A DNA stretch of 10,431 nucleotides from Phoronis ovalis (lineage: Eukaryota > Phoronida > Phoronidae): the NCBI GenBank assembly GCA_028565635.1, contig JAOXYB010063790.1, positions 1 through 10,431 of the forward strand, read 5' to 3'. Numbering within the stretch: the stretch's first letter is position 1; each line of letters begins with the position of its first letter. Of the stretch, positions 1 to 6,000 are shown piece by piece. The position numbers and the translations under genes are program-made. The notes below the pieces were generated by a model that saw only the letters and a list, made by a program, of their open reading frames with translations, did no database searches and was not told the DNA's origin.

Positions 1-979
1 ATCAGGTATCATGTTAACGTTATACACCCCTCGAATCTTGTACATGATGATCAGGTATCATGTTAACGTTATACACCACTAAAATCTTGTACATGATGAT
101 CAGGTATCATGTTAACGTTATACACCCCTAACATCTTGTACATGGTGACCAGGTATCATGTTAACGTTATACATCCCTAAAATCTTGTACATGATGATCA
201 GGTATCATGTTAACGTTATACACCCCTCGAATCTTGTACACGATGATCAGGTATCATGTTAACGTTATACACCCCTAAAACCTTGTACATGATGATCAGG
301 TATCATGTTAACGTTATACACCCCTCGAATCTTGTACATGATGATCAGGTATCAGGTTAACGTCATACAGCCCTAAAATCTTGTACATGATGATGAGGTA
401 TCATGTTAACGTCATACAGCCCTAAAATCTTGTACATGATGATCAGGTATCATGTTAACGTTATACACCCCTAACATCTTGTACATGACGATCAGGTATC
501 ATGTTAACGCTATACACCCCTATAATCTTGTACATGATGATCAGGTATCATGTTAACGTTATACACCCCTCGAATCTTGTACATGATGATCAGGTATCAT
601 GTTAACGTTATACACCCCTGAAAGCTTGTACATGATGACCAGGTATCATGTTAACGTTATACAGCCCTGAAAGCTTGTACATGATGATCAGGTATCATGC
701 ATGTTAACGTTATACACCCCTAAAATCTTGCACATGATTATCAGGTATCATGTTAACGTGATACACCCCTGAAAGCTTGTACATGATGATGAGGTATCAT
801 GTTAACGTTATACGCCCCTAGCATATTGTACATGATGACCAAGATTTTGTTAACGTGATACACCCCTAACATCTTGTGCATAATGATCTGGCATCATGTT
901 CACGTGATATATCTCTAACTCCTTTTACGTGATGATTAGGATGATGCTCACGTGACATACCTTGCACATAATATTCACG
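1..979. repeat. 49-bp minisatellite array, about 20 copies, open to the left
   Basis: Units start at 1, 50, 99, 148, 197 and so on with an exact 49-base period. About 17 copies are well conserved up to 837, one of them with a 4-base insertion near 698. Three increasingly degenerate copies begin near 838, 886 and 935. Each unit contains the perfect 8-base palindrome TAACGTTA. Across each unit boundary lies an inverted repeat, ACATGAT (for example 42-48) and ATCATGT (57-63), with an 8-base loop. Variation between units is mostly single bases, such as CTCGAATC versus CTAAAATC. The array begins at base 1, so its true length is unknown. No reading frame runs through it. Confidence 0.97.
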
Positions 980-1562
980 TGTCCAAAATCTGGGGATATG
1001 CAGCTAGTGTAGGTAACCTTTTTTGATGCATTAAGAAATGGAATACTTTTACAGTACCTTTTGGCTAGAAAGGTTCAGTATTTTTTTAATCAATAGAAGA
1101 TTAAGGTGTGTAAAACAAATTATCGAAATTAGACTGAAATGGTTTCTTATATTTTTGTATATTGTTGGTACGGTATTTTTGTCCTCAGACGCACGCAGCC
1201 ACTCAAATACAATAAAGAATTGTGTTAGGGACATTGACTTAATTTTTTAAGTGATTTATTGTTCTTCGACGTTGTTTATGACTTTAAAGGTAAAAACTGA
1301 TTTTAAGTTTTGTAGTTGTATCCGCAATATTAGAATATTAGTATATTAAAATAACTACAACAAACACAGTTATGTTCGATATGAGCATTTAACACAGTAT
1401 ATATTGATTGTCCTTTCTTTTGAATTTGAAAGAAATATCAATCCAAAAAATAAACAGTGCTTGGCGTGAAAAGGAGCTTCTGCTATGACAAATGCATCCC
1501 CCAAATTGTAAGAAAAGTTATTAATATGGGAGCATTATTTCCTTGTTACTGTAAGTGTCCAA
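980..1562. other. A+T-rich non-coding stretch with no gene seen
   Basis: Short open frames occur on both strands around 1038-1250, but they overlap each other in antisense, have A+T-driven composition (Phe, Ile, Leu, Lys, Arg) and show no recognisable domain. I read them as chance. If the serine-rich exon upstream on the minus strand is real, part of this stretch could lie downstream of its transcript end. Confidence 0.6.
1403..1442. repeat. Imperfect palindrome / hairpin
   Basis: ATTGAT (1403-1408) pairs with ATCAAT (1437-1442), and TTTCTTT pairs with AAAGAAA inside it, leaving a short A+T-rich loop and a bulge on one side. It may be a relic of a small inverted-repeat element or simply an A+T-rich coincidence. 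No target-site duplication was identified. Confidence 0.4.
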
Positions 1563-1568
1563 TTTATT
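1563..1568 (-). terminator. Candidate polyadenylation signal AATAAA for the tail-exon transcript
   Basis: The minus strand reads AATAAA about 160 bases beyond the TGA at 1727-1729. That is a reasonable 3' UTR length if the serine-rich tail exon is used. The hexamer is common by chance in A+T-rich DNA, so it is only a candidate. Confidence 0.3.
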
Positions 1569-1726
1569 TTAACTTATAATTGATTCATTGACAGCGCGCC
1601 ATTCAAATTATTTTGCATTTATAGATGCAGGCTGCCAACAAAACAGTGTATGAATTCCATCGTCCCGTGTTAAAGTATTAAAAATCTAAAACAAAACAAA
1701 AACAAAAGAAGGATTATACCGATGTA

Positions 1727-1783
1727 TCACTCTTTGATGGAATAATCATCCGATTGGCTACTTGATTCAGTGCTACGGTCAGT
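1727..1783 (-). CDS. Putative last exon: serine-rich cytoplasmic tail
   Basis: A minus-strand frame is open from 1870 down to a TGA at 1727-1729, giving 47 residues of which 16 are Ser and 4 Thr. Its C-terminal part reads TDRSTESSSQSDDYSIKE. Six serine codons are mixed (TCA, TCC, TCG, AGT, AGC), so this is not a simple DNA repeat, and the stretch is visibly less A+T-rich than its surroundings. The composition suits the cytoplasmic tail of a single-pass receptor, and it lies about 1.2 kb downstream of the transmembrane exon on the same strand. The start given here uses acceptor TAATCAG|ACTGACC, the only AG seen that matches the phase-0 donors at the end of the transmembrane exon. Acceptors further upstream (exon starting at 1817 or 1835) would need a phase-2 donor, which I do not see. 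The junction is therefore uncertain, and the frame could be chance. Confidence 0.4.
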   Translation of the reverse strand, partial: TDRSTESSSQSDDYSIKE

Positions 1784-1874
1784 CTGATTACTTGATGAGC
1801 TTCTTGTAAATCTATACCTACATAATTTGCAAAAACTATTTGATGCAGTGGATTCAATGGAATCCGATGATTAA

Positions 1875-2235
1875 CCGACATCCCATTAGTTAAAATATCA
1901 TTACCCCGTCATTTCAGGAGGGCGACATCCCATTATATAGTCCGACATCTCATTAGCCCGACATCTCATTAGTCCGACATATCATTAGTCCGACATCTCA
2001 TTAGTCCGACATCCCATTAGTCCGACATCCCATTAGTCCGACATCTCATTAGCCCGACGTCCCATAAGTCTGACATCTCACTAGTCTGATATCCCATTAG
2101 TCCGACAACTCTCCAGTCCATCTCATTAGTCCGTCATCCCATTAGTCCGACATCTCATTTGACCGACATCCCATTAGTCCGACATCCCACCCGTCCATCT
2201 GATTAGTCCGACATCCCATTATACACCGACATCAC
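1875..2235. repeat. 16-bp tandem array, consensus TCCGACATCCCATTAG
   Basis: A lone copy at about 1875-1890 is followed by roughly 20 units from 1922 to 2235. They alternate between CATCCC and CATCTC variants, and some copies are shortened (for example near 2115 and 2190). It lies between the putative tail exon and the transmembrane exon, so it is intronic if they belong to one gene. Related copies in the opposite orientation occur at 2880-2924 and 6298-6320. Confidence 0.93.
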
Positions 2236-2240
2236 CACGT

Positions 2241-2562
2241 TGTCAGAATTAATGAAAACAAAAATGAAGGAAATGAGCGGGGAAATATAATAACTCAATA
2301 TTTTATAAATGACTTTTTGGTTTTAAAAAATTACGTCATTTTCAAAAAATAACTACAAATATACTAAAATTAGGTACTGCAGCGTTTCGGTGTTCAGCAG
2401 TCATCAGAATGGAAAATGGTTGATAGTTATACAGGTGAACGCTGAATTTGACATAATGTTACAATTTACTATTTATTATATAGTTATCATGCCATCAAAT
2501 AAAATTGCGCAAATTAAACATGAGGAGGTAAACAGCATTTTGTTTTTTAAATAAACATTATT
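2241..2562. other. A+T-rich spacer between arrays, no gene
   Basis: Apart from the hammerhead-like core noted separately, I see no coding frame, no RNA gene and no repeat structure here. It would be intron sequence if the tail exon belongs to the Ig gene. Confidence 0.5.
2384..2407 (-). ncRNA. Hammerhead-ribozyme-like core, possibly a Penelope-type element relic
   Basis: The minus strand reads CTGATGA (2401-2407), then 12 bases, then GAAAC (2384-2388), followed within a few bases by GTA. This is the order of conserved core blocks in hammerhead ribozymes, which are common in Penelope-like retroelements of invertebrates. Against it, the 12 bases between the blocks pair poorly as stem II, and I could not build a convincing stem I. 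No reverse transcriptase coding is visible nearby. At best it is a decayed copy. Confidence 0.2.
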
Positions 2563-2764
2563 AGTAATGACGCCATGTGTGAGATTATTACCATCGATTC
2601 TATACTGTAATACATACACATGCAGTCAGTAGTGACGCCATGTGTGAGATTATTACCATCGATTCTATACTGTAACACATACACATGCAGTCAGTAGTGA
2701 CGCCATGTGTGAGATTATTACCATCGATTCTATACTGTAATACATACATGGCGCCATGTGTGAG
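2563..2764. repeat. 65-bp tandem repeat, about 3.1 copies
   Basis: The motif TGACGCCATGTGTGAG recurs at 65-base spacing (ACGCC near 2570, 2635 and 2700). The first two full units differ at only a few bases. The third loses its end, jumping to a fourth partial copy with GCGCCATGTGTGAG at about 2751-2764. Such high identity indicates recent duplication. Confidence 0.95.
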
Positions 2765-2879
2765 TGTACCGAGGTAACGTTTATATGATTTCGTACAATG
2801 TTTTTAGGATTATACCCGACGCTAGATAGATTTATTGTTAAATAGAAAATAAAAAAGGGTTTAAAATATCTAAGAAGTT

Positions 2880-2924
2880 GTCGGGACTAATGGGATGTCA
2901 GACTAGTGAGATGGGATGTCAGCC
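2880..2924. repeat. Inverted copies of the 16-bp repeat
   Basis: The plus strand reads GACTAATGGGATGTCAGACT followed by a second GATGGGATGTCAG. This is the reverse complement of the 16-bp units at 1875-2235. In a minus-strand transcript these copies can base-pair with the main array. They also fall where cleavage would occur if the AATAAA at 2934-2939 is used. Confidence 0.85.
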
Positions 2925-2933
2925 GGTCTATCA

Positions 2934-2939
2934 TTTATT
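2934..2939 (-). terminator. Candidate polyadenylation signal AATAAA just after the transmembrane exon
   Basis: The minus strand reads GGAAATAAATGA, 26 bases beyond the TAA stop at 2966-2968. If used, the message would have a very short 3' UTR and the protein an 11-residue cytoplasmic end. Confidence 0.4.
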
Positions 2940-2965
2940 TCCTACAAGCTAACCTTCAAGTGTTG

Positions 2966-3099
2966 TTAGTCATACAGAACATATTGTACTAACCGTTTAC
3001 GTATGTAAACCTTTATGACAATGAACAGACATAAACCAAGGAATATCAAACCAGCTGCAACACAAATGATTGTCTTCCATCTTGGCCACTCATTGCCTA
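2966..3099 (-). CDS. Exon E: transmembrane segment and stop-transfer sequence of the Ig-superfamily gene
   Basis: The acceptor is TTATGTTTTCAGTAG. Either AG gives the phase-1 start that exon D requires: cutting after CAG starts the exon at 3099, cutting after TAG starts it at 3096. The exon encodes a short stalk, NEWPRWK, then a helix of about 22 hydrophobic residues containing CVAAGLIFLGLCLFIVI, then the basic stop-transfer YIRKRL. This gives a type I topology with the Ig domains outside. Read through, it ends QYVLYD-stop at 2966. Alternatively, donors AAG|GTTTAC (exon end 3011) or TTA|GTACAA (exon end 2990), both phase 0, could join it to the serine-rich exon at 1783. Neither donor is strong. 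Helix and acceptor are well supported; the 3' end is not settled. Confidence 0.75.
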
Positions 3100-6000
3100 C
3101 TGAAAACATAACAGAACAATTATTCAGTGAAAGATTTTCTGTATTTTTAGCTACTTCTGACTTAATAATAGTGAAACAAAATAGCGAATGCACCTATTTT
3201 ATTTTCCTTTGGCACTGTAAGCATGTAGCACTGTTATCTTCAATGCTTCATCTTTCCAGAAATATGTGCAACTTAAAGTGCCATGTTAGAAACAAATACG
3301 ACCGCCAGTCGACAACATCAACAACAGCCCTGCTACAATGGTCGATATGTAACGTTACTGCCATCTAATGAAAGTATGTATACTACATGTATTCCATAAT
3401 GTTTAAATATTGTTACTTAGCTTACTGCTGATATTTGTACTAACTGCAACACACATTTTTACCTTTTTTACCTTTCGCAGTGACCGTGATAGATCTTCTA
3501 TTAGACTGAAACGGTGAGCCCAGCTGTCGATGGCTAATTTCACAGTAAAAACTGTAGGTGATTTCATCTGCAGCCGACGTTAATTTGACGTTGAGTGTAT
3601 TTACTGCAAGATGTGTGTCATCAATGTTATCAGTATAGGTAGTGCTGTTGCCAAACCCGATGTTTCTAAATCCACTCCCACTATCCATAAACCAGGTTAT
3701 GGTTGCATTTGGTCTTCCCAAATTAGCAGTGCATTTTAAAATGGTACTACCATTCTCTCCACTCACTGTCTCCAGAGATAATTCTGGCTGAGTGGGACGG
3801 ACTACAATTACATAAATATAAACATCACTTCAGAATACAGCCCATTCAGAGTTATACATCCGCGGCTCAGTTTATCAAGAACAAAACAGTGTAGGCAAGG
3901 TGAAAAAAAGATTATGAACAATCGGGACATCTGTATCTCATTGGCTGTGCTCATCTTTGCACTGACACTGCAGCTTATTCATTAGAAAAACAGTATCCAT
4001 AAAATGCTGACTTACTATCAACTTGTAGCACTGTAGAGTTGGATTTTGTTGGACCGTTTTTGATTTGTACGTGGCATGTATATGAACCTTCATCTGATAG
4101 TAGTAAGCGTGCTATTTGTATAGAACTATCGTTGTCATTAAGTGATCCCACAAATGATACACGGTCTGAAAAAGAGTCCGTTGCAACTGTTCCATCCTCA
4201 TTAAATTCCACTGTACCCAAGGCAAAACTTCCTTTAGTCCATCGTAAAAGGCGGACGATGACTTCAGCACTTTCCAGTCTGATCGTACACTGTAATGTCT
4301 GTGCTTCTCCTTTGACTCCTATAATTGATGCTGGAATTTCCAACTGAATCCAATACGCCATAAAAACTATAAAGACACAGCGTGAAAAATAACAATTAAC
4401 GTAGGTACACCAAAATCGGTACGCACGTTTGTGGTAACAAGTTTTTAAATTGATATTGTTCTTAGCAGTTGCTAACATGTGCACATTTTTTTCTAAAAGG
4501 ACAGTTTTCTCCCGCCCTATTATGACCTTTAGACCCTTTCACAATTTATAATACAAGAATGTCTGTATGTATATCTAAAAATCGTTTTATGCAGAAAATA
4601 CTGATCAGATCAGCTGATAGGTTTTTAATCCTTTTATTCCAGAACTTATATAGTAATAAAACATTTCCGCGTCTGCACTTTATAGTCCTGGATTTTTGCC
4701 CTGATAATAAGACCAGCATATCATGTTTGAATGTTTGTTAATCAGTAAAACCCGACAACATTTGAAAGTGGGTCTTATTTTCGAGTCATCTAATTTTGTG
4801 GATACAAGATCATGGTCTATGAAATAAAACATTTGAAACGTCAAATGCCAATCACAATGAATTAGTTCATATGGTGTTACATATGTAAAGGAAATTGCTA
4901 TACATACAATAAATGTCAATGATTCGGTTAGGCAATTGACCCACTTTTCAAGGTCATTTAAGTTGTCATTCTACCTAGCCTAATACAACCACCTACCTAT
5001 GGTATTCAAAAATCGATCTTCGAATTGTCCACTTAACGCATTGTACACACCTTTGTGACACCACAACAGCATTCATGCTGCTTGTAATGTTTTATGATGT
5101 TGTTTTATAGAAAAAGATAATGATCAGAACAGCTGATAGGTTTTTAATCATTTTTACTCCAGAGCTTATTCAACCTATGACATTCAAAAATCCATCTTCG
5201 AATTATCCAGTCAACGCTTAGCGTGCCGCAATGTGATATAATCCTCGGGAAGAAACAGAGATTAATATGACTATGAAGATGATCTGATAAAAACGGAAGC
5301 AGTTATTTCGAGAAAGAAATTGTTATGCACAACGAAAACTGCATGGTCAAACATATTAATGACCTTCGTGACTTTACCATCATCCGGGTCTTCGTGACTT
5401 TACCATCATCCGGGTCTTCGTGACTTTACCATCATCCGGGTCTTCGTGACTTTACCATCATCCGGGTCTTCGTGACTTTACTATCATACTCGAATTTGAG
5501 TCATATTGAGAGTAATCCGGGTCAAACATACGCCTAACTTCAAATTTATGAAGTACATACTATGTCTCTAGTATGAACCTTATCGAATGCCCATCACATT
5601 AGGCTGGTTGTAGAAATCATTCTTAGAATCATAGTACATACTAGTACTTCCAAATGTCCAAGCATTGCCAAGTTTTAAGTGCGAGCATTGAGCGCTGGGG
5701 GAACCTCTAGGCCCTACTCCTCAGTATGTAGATAAGTGTTTTCATTAAAATGCAGAATCATTCAAAATTTGAATTTTAACAACTAAGAAATTGTACATAA
5801 TTTTCTGTTCAGTAAATTAAATGTATATTAAATTTACAATATTATTGGAAGGCAGAAAATTGGTTATACGCCGGTGTTCATAATTTAACTGCAGTTTTCA
5901 TATTTTTTGTTCTTACTTTACTCGCTATTCACGTTTCACGTACGATTTTTGCTATTTGTAATCAGCGTTTTTTGTCTAAAATCGATACAGTGTATAGTAG

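Noticed and set aside
1-979. CRISPR array
   Set aside because: The 49-bp units are repetitive throughout, with no unique spacers between constant repeats, and the context is eukaryotic.
1038-1250. Overlapping open frames on both strands (plus 1038-1250, minus 1049-1234)
   Set aside because: They are short, A+T-driven, antisense to each other, without a domain or splice context.
1640-1726. Further minus-strand exon after the tract ending GTTTTGTTTTAG near 1680
   Set aside because: The pyrimidine tract is good, but the following 25-codon frame has no recognisable content, and no matching donor lies at a workable distance after the tail exon.
3015-3368. 117-codon plus-strand frame
   Set aside because: It is antisense to the transmembrane exon, whose helix and splice sites are convincing; the plus-strand product has no recognisable features.
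4039-4347. 102-codon plus-strand frame
   Set aside because: It is the antisense shadow of the V-like Ig exon C, which has the conserved Cys, Trp and DEGSYTC motif.
4559-4741. 60-codon plus-strand frame
   Set aside because: It runs through a block duplicated at 5102-5168, where the frame is not preserved, and has no domain.
4680-4919. Minus-strand frame starting MTFIVCIAISFTYVT as the missing signal-peptide exon
   Set aside because: The only plausible donors in it (ATT|GTATGT, TAT|GTAACA) are phase 0 and cannot join exon C in frame.
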